Shown piece by piece: positions 45,026 through 53,819 of a DNA stretch of 64,000 bases. Position numbers and translations under genes: made by a program. Below the pieces are notes generated by a model that saw only the letters and a list, made by a program, of their open reading frames with translations, did not search any database and was not told the origin of the DNA. Source of the stretch: Butyricimonas virosa (GTDB lineage Bacteria > Bacteroidota > Bacteroidia > Bacteroidales > Marinifilaceae); assembly GCF_025148635.1 (NCBI RefSeq), contig NZ_CP102269.1:4402001-4466000 (forward strand), written 5' to 3'. Numbering within the stretch: the first letter of the stretch is position 1; the number at the start of each line of letters is the position of its first letter.

Positions 45026-46484
45026 TTTTATCTTTTTTTTTAAAGAAACCGATGATCTTCTTGATGAAATTAGTATACGATTCACTACTCATGACAGCCG
45101 AATCCGTCATGGCCGTGTAAGTCAATATAGCACCCAATGGCAACAGGATCACGGAAGAAATCCACATGCCCTGCCAAGGTTCCAGTACCCCTTCCCGAGC
45201 CGCTCGTTCCCCCATCATCCAGATAATATAATACACGATAAACAGGAAAATCGAAACCACTACCGGGGCCCCCAATCCTCCTTTACGGATAATACCCCCC
45301 AGCGGGGCACCGATAAAGAAGAAAATAAAACAGGCAAATGACAAGGTAAACTTTCTATGCCATTCGATATTATATTTACGAACGGCCTCTTCGTCCCGTT
45401 TATTGATAGATAAATCATTCATGTGACTCGTTTGAGCCCCCCGGGCAAGCTGCACGGCTTGGTCAATCGTGTTTTTTCGTTCCTCCACGTCAAAAGTCTG
45501 GTAAAGACTATCCAGATTCTTGACAACCCCTCTCGTCTCTTCACGAATCACGCTATCCCGCTTGGGGTTTCTCTCCTGTTTCCTCACGTAATTCTCCCGG
45601 AGCATATCGTGCGCTTTCCTTTGTTTCCGGCTATCCAATCGTAGAGACAGGGCCGAAACCGTACTATCCAACTGGGCAATATTTAACATCCCGTAACTAT
45701 TCTTGAACAAGTCTTCATCCGTACGCTGCAAATCCTTATCACCTAACGGGATAACAAAATACTGCTTGTCAAACTGCACTCGCCGGAAAGGATAGGTTTT
45801 ATTATTATTCGACTTCAACCCCTCGTCCGTGTACGTGTAACCGTGATACAATTCCACCTCCATAAAACGTCCCGTCGGGTCTGCCTCCATGATACCGGAA
45901 TCCGCAATTGTCATCTCATAATTACCTTTTCTATCCGTATGGTTGTAAATCAACATCTTGTACATCATACCCGACTTCTTGTCGATCTTATCCACCTTAA
46001 TACTATACCCCTCTATATCATTGATAAACACTCCCTCCTTCAAGGATAATTCCGGTTTCTGTCGTTTTATATCGTACAATAAGCTACTCGCCTTCAAGTT
46101 AGCGTAAGGAAGAACATTGTTGGAAAAAAAGAAAGCCGCAATCGTGAAAATAATGATCAGCACGATCAACGGTTTCATAATCCGGTACAGGGAAATACCT
46201 GCCGCTTTCAACGCCGTTAATTCGTAATTCTCCCCCAAACTACCAAACGTCATGATGGAGGCCAACAACACGGCCAATGGTAAACCCATCGGCACGAGAG
46301 TCAATGACACGTAAAAAAGTAATTCTGAAATAACATGGCCTTCCAATCCTTTTCCCACCAAATCATCAATATATCGCCACAAGAACTGCATGATCAAAAC
46401 GAACATACTAATAAAAAAGGTGGCCACAAAAGGACCGACAAAACTTTTAAGCATAAACAGGTGGAGCTTCTTCATCTTTAGCAC
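45018..46484 (-). CDS. LptF/LptG-family permease (YjgP/YjgQ)
   Basis: 488 residues. Three N-terminal transmembrane helices (LKSFVGPFVATFFISMFVLI; VSLTLVPMGLPLAVLLASIM; IMKPLIVLIIIFTIAAFFF), a long periplasmic region with coiled-coil charge, and three C-terminal helices (FACFIFFFIGAPLGGIIRKG) give the standard LptF/G layout. These proteins, with LptB and LptC, extract lipopolysaccharide from the inner membrane. Which of LptF or LptG it is cannot be told. An internal start at 46475 is equally plausible. It is the first gene of the operon. Confidence 0.9.
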   Translation of the reverse strand: MLKMKKLHLFMLKSFVGPFVATFFISMFVLIMQFLWRYIDDLVGKGLEGHVISELLFYVSLTLVPMGLPLAVLLASIMTFGSLGENYELTALKAAGISLYRIMKPLIVLIIIFTIAAFFFSNNVLPYANLKASSLLYDIKRQKPELSLKEGVFINDIEGYSIKVDKIDKKSGMMYKMLIYNHTDRKGNYEMTIADSGIMEADPTGRFMEVELYHGYTYTDEGLKSNNNKTYPFRRVQFDKQYFVIPLGDKDLQRTDEDLFKNSYGMLNIAQLDSTVSALSLRLDSRKQRKAHDMLRENYVRKQERNPKRDSVIREETRGVVKNLDSLYQTFDVEERKNTIDQAVQLARGAQTSHMNDLSINKRDEEAVRKYNIEWHRKFTLSFACFIFFFIGAPLGGIIRKGGLGAPVVVSIFLFIVYYIIWMMGERAAREGVLEPWQGMWISSVILLPLGAILTYTAMTDSAVMSSESYTNFIKKIIGFFKKKDKNA

Positions 46485-46551
46485 CTTATATTGGTTTTCT
46501 TATTTTCTACTTTACTCGTGATAAACGAATTCACAAAGATAGAAAAAAACT

Positions 46552-46929
46552 TTATCCACCCACCGTGCGATGTAACATTTCGACCTGTTTATTCCATAAT
46601 TCAATGGCATCCCCCTCTTCATCAGCATCCACGAAATCTGTGATGATCAAAGCGACCTCCTCCGTCAAAGGCTCTACGTGGAGCGAAAATTCAAAAAATT
46701 CGTCCGCATCGTCCGCATCCAGCCACTTGAAGCGCACGTAAGAATTTTTCTTCATATCCACTAACTCCGCTTCTTCACCAATACCATCCCACACAAACGT
46801 GAAGATATTTCCATCATGTTTCACATCATCGGAAAACCACTCCGCCAAACCGGGAGCAGAACTTAGACGGGAGAACAATATTGTTACCGACGATGAGAAA
46901 ATGTACTCTAAATCGATTCTTTTCCTCAT
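46552..46929 (-). CDS. START-like domain protein
   Basis: 125 residues, acidic. The sequence (IDLEYIFSSSVTILFSRLSS, PGLAEWFSDDV, FEFSLHVEPLTEEVALIITD) matches a small START-like/AHSA1-type hydrophobic-pocket protein widespread in Bacteroidota. The ligand and role are unknown. It lies between yihY and the LptF/G operon on the same strand, with gaps of 85 and 67 bases. Confidence 0.85.
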   Translation of the reverse strand: MRKRIDLEYIFSSSVTILFSRLSSAPGLAEWFSDDVKHDGNIFTFVWDGIGEEAELVDMKKNSYVRFKWLDADDADEFFEFSLHVEPLTEEVALIITDFVDADEEGDAIELWNKQVEMLHRTVGG

Positions 46930-47014
46930 ACTTCATTTCAATTTGCTCGACAATATATAAAAGTTTTACCAGATATACAAGAAAAAACGAGACTTTAAAA
47001 CGCAAGCATTCCCG

Positions 47015-48364
47015 TTATTGCTGAGCCCCAGAATCCACAATCAACCGATCGCCTGCAAAACCGGACAACACGGTTTTCTTGAATTGTTTTTTCCAAATCT
47101 CATCCCGACTTTCATCCACTCTCGAAAAACGAACGATAATATCTCCCACCGACATGGTATGCAGATCAAAGGCCGGATAATAGAAATAATCATCCTCTTC
47201 CTTCGCCTCCACCAGAATATGCAAATCCACCAGCTCTTGCAACACGATACGCAACTTTCCGGTGTTAATCTTCAACTCCTTGTTGATCATCCCCAGACTC
47301 GGACCACCCTCTCCGTTCACGTACACTCTAGCCACAAACTTCATGACCTTCAGCGCACATTCCAATGTCTCCATCCAAGCCGTATCCCCGAACAATTCGT
47401 TCTTGTACATGAAGTGCCTGTTTCGGAGAATATAACACAATTCCGTACCCCACAACACGACACTCCAGCTTAACTGCAACCACACCAGCAACAACGGCAA
47501 GGCAGCCAGCGTACCATATATGGCACTATAAGAACTCATGCCTATCTGGAAACGAATATAAAACCACTGAATGATCTGGTAAACCGTCCCGGCAATCATC
47601 GCCGCCACGAAAGCGTGCTTGAACTTCACTGGGGTCGCTGGCATGAACATATACAGGAAAATAAACAACATCCACACCAGCATATAAGGCAGTAATTTGA
47701 TCACAATTTGCAAGAAAGAACTGATTAACGGGAAATTCTCCTGCCAACCGGAACTTGTCATGAACAAATTCAGACTACTCACGAGAATCATCAGGATCGG
47801 GGCTATAAAGATAATCGAAAAATAATCCGTGAACATCCGCCGTAAACTCCTCCCCTTGCGTACCCCCCAGATACGATTCATCGTCATTTCGGTACTATTC
47901 AGCACCTTGATCACCGACCACAATAAAATCACGATACCGACCCCCGTGATCACCCCGCCCTTAGCATGGTCAATCGCCTTCGAGACATACCCCAACAACT
48001 GTCCGGCGAACTCCTGGTTATCCCCCAACTGTATCATAAACTCTTTCTCCAACGCTTCGCGGGCACCAAACCCGGCAGCTAAAGCGAAAGCCAACGCCAT
48101 CAACGGGATAAACGACAGGATAGAATAAAACGTGAGTGCCGACGCCGAAATCGTACACGCATCCTTGATAAAACGATTAAAAGAAACCACCACGATGGAT
48201 AATGCTTTTTGCAAGAACTCCGTGATCACGAAACGATTCCCGTAATCCCTGCGCAACACCATATAATGATAGTCCAAATCCAGCAGGCAATCCATACGAC
48301 GGAGTATTTCTTTTTTATATCGAAGCAACAAATTTATCCCTTTGTGCTCTTTCAGTCTATTCAT
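47015..48364 (-). CDS. YihY/BrkB-family inner-membrane protein
   Basis: 449 residues. Six transmembrane helices lie between residues about 50 and 310, with DACTISASALTFYSILSFIP and ITGVGIVILLWSVIKVLNST as the family signatures and YGTLAALPLLLVWLQLSWSV near the last helix. A C-terminal cytoplasmic winged-helix-like extension of about 130 residues follows (LGMINKELKINTGKLRIVLQ). The function of this family is unsettled. It was once confused with tRNA-processing RNase BN. Confidence 0.9.
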   Translation of the reverse strand: MNRLKEHKGINLLLRYKKEILRRMDCLLDLDYHYMVLRRDYGNRFVITEFLQKALSIVVVSFNRFIKDACTISASALTFYSILSFIPLMALAFALAAGFGAREALEKEFMIQLGDNQEFAGQLLGYVSKAIDHAKGGVITGVGIVILLWSVIKVLNSTEMTMNRIWGVRKGRSLRRMFTDYFSIIFIAPILMILVSSLNLFMTSSGWQENFPLISSFLQIVIKLLPYMLVWMLFIFLYMFMPATPVKFKHAFVAAMIAGTVYQIIQWFYIRFQIGMSSYSAIYGTLAALPLLLVWLQLSWSVVLWGTELCYILRNRHFMYKNELFGDTAWMETLECALKVMKFVARVYVNGEGGPSLGMINKELKINTGKLRIVLQELVDLHILVEAKEEDDYFYYPAFDLHTMSVGDIIVRFSRVDESRDEIWKKQFKKTVLSGFAGDRLIVDSGAQQ

Positions 48365-48403
48365 ATCCCTTTTCTTTGAAAATATTCGAATTTCAAAGGT
48401 ACG

Positions 48404-48435
48404 AAAAACCCCGCAACTTTCGTTACGGGGTTTTT
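48404..48435 (-). terminator. Terminator of the cysteate synthase gene
   Basis: AAAAACCCCG at 48404-48413 and CGGGGTTTTT at 48426-48435 form a perfect 10-bp stem, followed on the minus strand by T's. Confidence 0.75.
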
Positions 48436-48445
48436 GATATATTTT

Positions 48446-49726
48446 TTACTTTCCGATCAACTCTCTCACTTTCTCCTTTACCATCTCCGGGTTCGGATTT
48501 ACCGGGAACACCAAATCAGGCTTCTGCATCACCGGATTAAATTCTTTTTTATAACGGGCAATTCCTCCTCCCGTGATATTCAACATGATCACGGCATCCT
48601 CCTCTACCCGTCTCTCCCGAACACATTGCATCAAACTGGCCAAAGCAACCGCCGCCGCTGGTTCAATATCAATTCCTTCCAACTGCTCGAACAACACCTT
48701 AGCCTCCATCGTCTCTTCGTTCGTTGCCAGAAACATATCTCCCCCCGTTGCCACCAACGCATCATACAACCCTCCCTTCAAAGAGTAAGGAGGTTTACGA
48801 TTTGACAACACCTTGGCGCACATCTCTTTCACTTGCTCCCTAGCCATATTCTCATCCAATGCCAACAAAGTCCGGGACCCCGCTTTCCATGCATCATACA
48901 TCAACGTAAACGGTGCGTTTTGAGAAACCATCAATTTCATAAAATGCGAACCGAAACGCCCATCGGCAATAAATCGTTTGTTAGCCTCCCATGCCGCAAT
49001 CGCTCCCGTTCCGCTACCCACAGCTTGGAAATAATAATCCGGGATACGACCGATTGTTTCCACGGCTGACAACACGGTTGTTCCCATCCCGTCACGACGA
49101 GCCACGTTCTTAGCCCCACCTTCAGGATAGAAAAACTCCATCTCGCATATAATATTAGATAGATGAATCGCATCAAAATAATCACATCCCGAAGCCGCAC
49201 AAACCAATTTCACACAATCATTCCACGGCCCATCTGCCCAAATTGCCTCCAAATTATCTTCCGGCACACACAATAACAACGGTATATGATTCTCTGAACA
49301 TACACGCCCGAAGGCCCTCGCCGTATTTCCGGCAGAAGCCACCACCATAATCTTGTCATTAAAAGCGTTATTTCGTGCACATACAGAATATGCTTCACAC
49401 TCCTTGAAAGATCCGGTCTTCATCATGGCATTCCGTTCCGGCCAATAACCGTTAAACGTTATGTACAAATTAGACAGGCCCAGATACTCGGCCAGCCCCT
49501 CGCTCTTGTAAGTCACAGGAGCCCCGGAACCTTCCAGCGTCCGGCAAATAGGCATCCAATTCGCATACCTGTAAATACCGGACAAATCATTTCTCACTTC
49601 AAATTGACGTTTTGCATAATTTGCATAGATCAAAGCCGCACCATCCTTATGGGGACATTCCAACTCCCACTCTTTATCCTCAAAAGTAGTCCCGCAACAT
49701 GCTGACTCTAAATGATAACTTGTCAT
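48446..49726 (-). CDS. Probable cysteate synthase (threonine synthase-like PLP enzyme)
   Basis: 426 residues from ATG 49726 (MTSYHLESACCGTTFEDKEW), chosen because AGGAAAG lies about 8 bases upstream; a longer in-frame start at 49777 lacks this. Fold type II PLP enzyme: TGSFKECEAYSV holds the PLP lysine, VVASAGNTARAFG and AVGSGTGAIAAWEA the phosphate-binding loops. VTYKSEGLAEYLGLSNLYIT and FNGYWPERNA are features I associate with cysteate synthase rather than threonine synthase. It would make L-cysteate from phosphoserine and sulfite, the head group of sulfonolipids in some Bacteroidales. The family assignment is from memory of related sequences. Confidence 0.75.
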   Translation of the reverse strand: MTSYHLESACCGTTFEDKEWELECPHKDGAALIYANYAKRQFEVRNDLSGIYRYANWMPICRTLEGSGAPVTYKSEGLAEYLGLSNLYITFNGYWPERNAMMKTGSFKECEAYSVCARNNAFNDKIMVVASAGNTARAFGRVCSENHIPLLLCVPEDNLEAIWADGPWNDCVKLVCAASGCDYFDAIHLSNIICEMEFFYPEGGAKNVARRDGMGTTVLSAVETIGRIPDYYFQAVGSGTGAIAAWEANKRFIADGRFGSHFMKLMVSQNAPFTLMYDAWKAGSRTLLALDENMAREQVKEMCAKVLSNRKPPYSLKGGLYDALVATGGDMFLATNEETMEAKVLFEQLEGIDIEPAAAVALASLMQCVRERRVEEDAVIMLNITGGGIARYKKEFNPVMQKPDLVFPVNPNPEMVKEKVRELIGK

Positions 49727-49837
49727 AAATTCTTTCCTTGAATTGTACATTTCTTTATACATACAAAAATAAAGCATCCAGACCTACCATAATAGAGTAT
49801 AAATACCACTTTTATTTTAAATTTTAAATTCTAAATT

Positions 49838-50938
49838 CTAAATTTCTTTTAACTTCCCCACGTATTCCGGTACCGTCAACCGCATGATATCCTGTTCTGA
49901 AATCCGACTACCGAAAAAATTTCGGTATCGCTCCGCTTCCGCCTCCACATGAGGATTATCTGGATAAAGAACTACCTGTATTTCTGCATCCGGACGAATC
50001 ATCCTCGCCAATAATTGCCTGATCTCGAAATCGGCAGACGGCAAAGAATAACCGATAAACACGATTCTCGTTGCCTCCGACAGTTCAATCGCGGCATTCT
50101 GCCAGACCAATTTAATCTGGATATTACTCAGATTCTTTAAATAGGTAGGTAACAACAAATTGCTTTGTAACTTGATCGAATTAATCTCCGACATACCATA
50201 ATTCTTTCGGCAGTGCCGACAATACGCAGCCTTCATGATCTCGATCTCCTCGCCAAACCGGACGTACATACGCTGGCACATGGGACATTGAAACCAGTTC
50301 ATCGACCCGTGTAACTTCAGCAATTTAATATTGTACCCACCATACCCCACGGCAAGTAGCCCCGGTTTAATCGTGTCGTCATTTGCCTCCCACGAACTCA
50401 CGTAGCAACAATAATCCACCACGCTCAACTTCTCCGGGTGCCCGTTTTCGATGGCCCGTTTCAAGGCATGGTCAAACATTACATCCCAATTCGTCGTAAT
50501 CACCGCCACCCGATCCATCCCGTCCTCCATACGCTGCCGGGCAACCTGATTTATATATTCCGCAAACTCATCTATATAATCACAGCAAGCCCGGTTTTTC
50601 TGGAAACTGTAATTCACCGCAGCTCCCATCAGCGCATTAAACTCCTCCCGTAACTCCACCAATCCCCTAGCACTGTAACGACCAATAGAAAGTCCATCCC
50701 AGACACAACGATCTATTGGCGTGAATATATCCTCTAATTGCACGCTACAATAGTGATCCTCGTAAATATGTAACTCTTCCTTCAGAAAGCCAATAAAGTT
50801 ATTCTTAGCTTTAATCAAGCGCTCGTTATCCCGTGTAAAATCCTCATCCAGAATGGTCTTGATGATTTCGTTTTGAACCAAACCTCCCGCTTCTTTAGAA
50901 AAACCCGCCCCCAAAAAATAAACTGTCTTCTCCATCAT
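49838..50938 (-). CDS. SIR2-like domain protein with internal zinc ribbon
   Basis: 366 residues from ATG 50938 (MMEKTVYFLGAGFS). YFLGAGFSKEAGG is the SIR2-type GAGxS loop, VITTNWDVMFDHAL the TxNxD motif, and LLKLHGSMNWFQC carries the LHGS histidine, as in NAD-degrading SIR2 proteins. Four cysteines (CPMC and CRHC, about 20 residues apart) form a probable zinc ribbon. A C-terminal segment reads RIVFIGYSLPSADFEIRQLL. Such proteins occur as NADases in phage defence and as orphans. It has no recognised partner gene here. Confidence 0.8.
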   Translation of the reverse strand: MMEKTVYFLGAGFSKEAGGLVQNEIIKTILDEDFTRDNERLIKAKNNFIGFLKEELHIYEDHYCSVQLEDIFTPIDRCVWDGLSIGRYSARGLVELREEFNALMGAAVNYSFQKNRACCDYIDEFAEYINQVARQRMEDGMDRVAVITTNWDVMFDHALKRAIENGHPEKLSVVDYCCYVSSWEANDDTIKPGLLAVGYGGYNIKLLKLHGSMNWFQCPMCQRMYVRFGEEIEIMKAAYCRHCRKNYGMSEINSIKLQSNLLLPTYLKNLSNIQIKLVWQNAAIELSEATRIVFIGYSLPSADFEIRQLLARMIRPDAEIQVVLYPDNPHVEAEAERYRNFFGSRISEQDIMRLTVPEYVGKLKEI

Positions 50939-51085
50939 CGTGCTTAGTTTTATAACTCTTACAAAAATAATATTTATCACCTTCAAAAAAATGACATTCC
51001 TGTTAATTTCTCTCTATTTTATTTACAATCTCCCAGTCTAATCCTCACCCTAGTCTCCCGTGACCACCCCATCAAGTTCCAGTGC

Positions 51086-51122
51086 AGTTTCCTGAAATGG
51101 GTTTACTCGATTTCAGGAAACT
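51086..51122. repeat. 13-bp perfect hairpin in intergenic DNA
   Basis: AGTTTCCTGAAAT (51086-51098) and ATTTCAGGAAACT (51110-51122) are perfectly complementary. There is no T-run. The rest of 50939-51381 shows nothing I recognise. Confidence 0.6.
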
Positions 51123-51440
51123 ACACCATATCAACTCATAAAGGTGATCAAGTGAGGACAGATAGAAAGCTTGCTTGCTCGTTATCTGTCGAACGTAGCC
51201 AATCCGAGACCGTTTCAGGCTCACTTGGCACGGGGTGATGAAAGAATTTGAGCATAAAACAACGATTTTTTCTTTTTACTGCAAAATCGTATATAATTCC
51301 CAAATTACGTAGAGAGTGTTAATGCACTCTCACATCTTTGGAGTGTAAGACAACGGGACAGGCGGAACCGTCTTTTTTTCTGGGCTCACGTGAAAAATTA
51401 GGTGGAGTTCGTGTTCTTCTTGTTTTGAATTTCATTCTTT

Positions 51441-52424
51441 TCATGCAAAAATCTTAGCGACTCTAAAGAGAAAAAATTTAATGTCAAGCACGCCCCTGAA
51501 TTGAGCCCTGAAGGCCTTGAGCTTGGCGTTAAAAGACTCGGCGGAAGCGTTGGTACTCCTGTTGTTGAAAAAGTTCAATATCCTGGTCGAGTGCGCGAAC
51601 ACGGAAGCGGCAACGGAATTGAAAGAATGAAAGCCAGCCTCGTTGACTTGATTGTACCACAAGGCGAGTTTGAGCCTGGCTCCCGCCACGGACTTGCACG
51701 AGGAATAGATTCTTCTCAACCTCTGTACCAGGGCGAACGCCTTTTGGATGTCGGGATACAACTCGAAAAGCACGGAAGCCCTCTTTCTTTGTTTCACGTT
51801 CCAGGCCGCCGGGTCTTTAAACAATAACAACCTGGAACGGAACAGTATCTCTTTCCTGGTTTCCCCGTTACGGAATTTTCTCGCCCTGTACTTCCTCCCC
51901 TCCAGCCGGGCGTTTTCCATCTCGTTGGTTTCCTCGTTAATCGCCTCCCAGCGGTGCTCGATCCTTAACTCTTGCAAGGCGTCACAGGCAAGCTTCTGCA
52001 CGTGAAAGCGATCGATAACCTGTTCCGCGTTGGGAAAGCATTCCCGGGCGATAGCGTGCATGGTGCTGGACATGTCAAGAGTAATCTCCAGCACCCGGTG
52101 GCGGGCTTGACGGGGGAGCTTCCTCAAGATACTGGATACCTCCACGGCCTTTACTCCCTCGATGATGGCAACGAGGGTTCCCTTGCCGCCGTGACCGTCC
52201 TTGTTGGTAACGATCGTGTATAACTCGCCACGAGAAAGGGAGCTCTCGTCGATACTCAAGCGAGGGCCCAGGTTCCCCGGGAAGAGCAACCACTTGTCCG
52301 CGTGGGAGCGTGGTTCCCACGACGAGTAATCGCTTAAATGTTTCTTGTATTGCTGTACCAGTAAGTCCCCGTTGACGTGATAGAACTTCTCCAGGCTCTT
52401 GCCGCTGATCGGGTAATTATCCAA
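51441..52424 (-). CDS. ISAon1-type transposase, DDE domain
   Basis: 327 residues. The catalytic triad is visible as LSIDESSL, EITLDMSSTMHAIA and NASAESFNAKLK, the DDE pattern of the ISL3-like fold (DDE_Tnp_ISL3). VIDRFHVQKLACDAL is a further hallmark. The start is a TTG at 52424 that overlaps the stop of the upstream gene by 8 bases, with AAAAGG 5 bases before it. In this frame a TAA lies a few codons upstream, so the product arises either by reinitiation or by a +1 shift from the upstream gene. Confidence 0.88.
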   Translation of the reverse strand: MDNYPISGKSLEKFYHVNGDLLVQQYKKHLSDYSSWEPRSHADKWLLFPGNLGPRLSIDESSLSRGELYTIVTNKDGHGGKGTLVAIIEGVKAVEVSSILRKLPRQARHRVLEITLDMSSTMHAIARECFPNAEQVIDRFHVQKLACDALQELRIEHRWEAINEETNEMENARLEGRKYRARKFRNGETRKEILFRSRLLLFKDPAAWNVKQRKRASVLFELYPDIQKAFALVQRLRRIYSSCKSVAGARLKLALWYNQVNEAGFHSFNSVAASVFAHSTRILNFFNNRSTNASAESFNAKLKAFRAQFRGVLDIKFFLFRVAKIFA

Positions 52425-52755
52425 GTATACCTTTTAAAAAAGACACGAACTCCCGGGAGTAACGCGTGCCATCTGCTGCCAGGGAAAACTTGTTGCTAAC
52501 CACATCTCCCGATGGAAGTTGCCATTTACGACGACGAACGTGAAGGTAAACTGCCCGACCACGTAACGGGAAATCCTGGATAGAAGTCGGGACCGTGAAA
52601 CCCTTGGATAAAACACCTTGACCGCTATACTCGGCAGGGGGTATATTTTTCTCGTCAAGGTATATATCAATTCGAGCACTGGTAGTGCACACCTTAACTA
52701 CCTCGAAACAAGCGAGGACATCACGGGGTAAAATTAAATCTAGAAGTTCTTTCAT
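52417..52755 (-). CDS. ISAon1-type transposase N-terminal region protein
   Basis: 112 residues from ATG 52755 (MKELLDLILPRDVLACFEVV). The frame is open further upstream to 52818, but that extension runs into the terminal inverted repeat. The C-terminal part (YLHVRRRKWQLPSGDVVSNK, then FSLAADGTRYSREFVSFLKG) is the typical N-terminal region of these two-orf elements, probably DNA binding. It overlaps the DDE gene in a different frame. Confidence 0.82.
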   Translation of the reverse strand: MKELLDLILPRDVLACFEVVKVCTTSARIDIYLDEKNIPPAEYSGQGVLSKGFTVPTSIQDFPLRGRAVYLHVRRRKWQLPSGDVVSNKFSLAADGTRYSREFVSFLKGILG

Positions 52756-52930
52756 CACGTCATAAGTATTAAACACGCGAAGATAACACATTGAGCTCTG
52801 ATCCACCTTATTTTTCACGTGAGCCCTTTTCGTGTCTTAGGTCACAGACATTATACAAAGAAAAACTCCTACAATACCTTGATATTGTAGGAGTTGTACA
52901 TTTACTGTCCATTTCTGTCCAGCGTTTCTG

Positions 52931-53004
52931 TGATCCGGTTGGGATTCGAACCCAAGACCTACGGCTTAGAAGGCCGTTGCTCTATCCAGCTGAGCTACCG
53001 AACC
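52931..53004 (-). tRNA. tRNA-Arg(TCT)
   Basis: 74 bases on the minus strand. The acceptor strands GGTTCGG and CCGGATC pair over 7 positions with two wobbles, discriminator A. The D-arm contains TAGCTCAGCTGGATAGAGC, the anticodon arm is ACGGC-CTTCTAA-GCCGT with anticodon TCT, and the T-arm is TTGGG-TTCGAAT-CCCAA. Confidence 0.95.
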
Positions 53005-53028
53005 GAGTGTCATTCAATTTTGACGGTG

Positions 53029-53059
53029 CAAAGATAGCGCTTTCTCGTATAAATACAAA
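53029..53059 (-). promoter_or_regulatory. Full Bacteroidota promoter of tRNA-Arg
   Basis: On the minus strand TTTG (53056-53059), 19 bases, then TATCTTTG (53029-53036), a complete consensus, 24 bases before the tRNA. Confidence 0.75.
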
Positions 53060-53197
53060 TATTCGCACATATTTTTTTAGATTAAAATGAACTCCTAGCG
53101 CATCATTACCCGTTATACACTTAACAAAGACAAAATTTCACTCGCTTTCGTAAAACTTTATTCTTAAACTCTCGTAAAACAAGCTATGAATTTTCTT

Positions 53198-53228
53198 TTT
53201 GCGAAACAAAATTAAAATTATATATTTG
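53198..53228 (+). promoter_or_regulatory. Full Bacteroidota promoter of tpx
   Basis: TTTG (53198-53201), 19 bases, then TATATTTG (53221-53228), a complete consensus, 39 bases before the tpx ATG. Confidence 0.78.
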
Positions 53229-53267
53229 AAAAACGATAATAAGTCAAACATTAAAATTTGAAACACT

Positions 53268-53771
53268 ATGGCAAAAATAACATTAGCAGGTAATAGTATA
53301 AATACAAAAGGTAGTCTACCTTCAGTTGGTTCAATCGCTCCTGATTTTTCATTAGTAAAAACGGATTTATCTGAATTAACCTTGGCAAGCGAAAAAGGTA
53401 AACGTATTGTTCTAAATATTTTCCCCAGTCTTGACACTAGCGTATGCGCAACATCCGTACGCACGTTCAATAAACTTGCGGCTGAAATGGATAATACGAT
53501 TGTATTGGCAATCTCTAAAGATCTTCCTTTTGCACACGCTCGTTTTTGTACCACAGAAGGAATTGACAAAGTAATTCCTCTTTCTGCATTCAGAGATCAT
53601 GCTTTCGGTGACAAATATGGGGTAGAAATGATAGATGGACCTTTAGCCGGATTATTGGCTCGTTCCGTTGTCGTTATTGATGAAAACGGAAAGATTATTT
53701 ACGAAGAACTCGTTCCGGAAATCACTCACGAACCGAACTATGATGCAGCTCTAGCTAGCTTAAAGAAATAG
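53268..53771 (+). CDS. tpx: Thiol peroxidase
   Basis: 167 residues, the standard Tpx length. FPSLDTSVCATSVRTFN holds the peroxidatic cysteine, and SKDLPFAHARFC, in the resolving-cysteine position, is the Tpx signature. It reduces peroxides with electrons from thioredoxin. Single gene with a consensus promoter and a terminator shared with the convergent tnaA. Confidence 0.95.
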   Translation: MAKITLAGNSINTKGSLPSVGSIAPDFSLVKTDLSELTLASEKGKRIVLNIFPSLDTSVCATSVRTFNKLAAEMDNTIVLAISKDLPFAHARFCTTEGIDKVIPLSAFRDHAFGDKYGVEMIDGPLAGLLARSVVVIDENGKIIYEELVPEITHEPNYDAALASLKK

Positions 53772-53790
53772 TTTACAAACTTCACAAACA

Positions 53791-53819
53791 AAAAGGGGCT
53801 TTCGCCCCTTTTCTTTTTA
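53791..53819. terminator. Terminator between tpx and tnaA
   Basis: AAAAGGGGC-TTTC-GCCCCTTTT forms a tight stem with T's after it, between convergent genes. Confidence 0.75.

Larger units (their letters stand above)
51382..52826. mobile_element. ISAon1/ISL3-like insertion sequence, 1445 bp
   Basis: The ends are perfect 16-bp inverted repeats, GGGCTCACGTGAAAAA at 51382-51397 and its complement at 52811-52826. Two minus-strand genes inside encode the N-terminal region and the DDE domain of an ISAon1-type transposase. I do not see a clear target duplication next to the repeats. The element lies between a SIR2-like gene and tRNA-Arg. Confidence 0.88.

Noticed and set aside
51501..52223. Plus-strand open frames opposite the IS transposase
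   Set aside because: They mirror the transposase genes, have no start signals or family similarity, and are antisense shadows.
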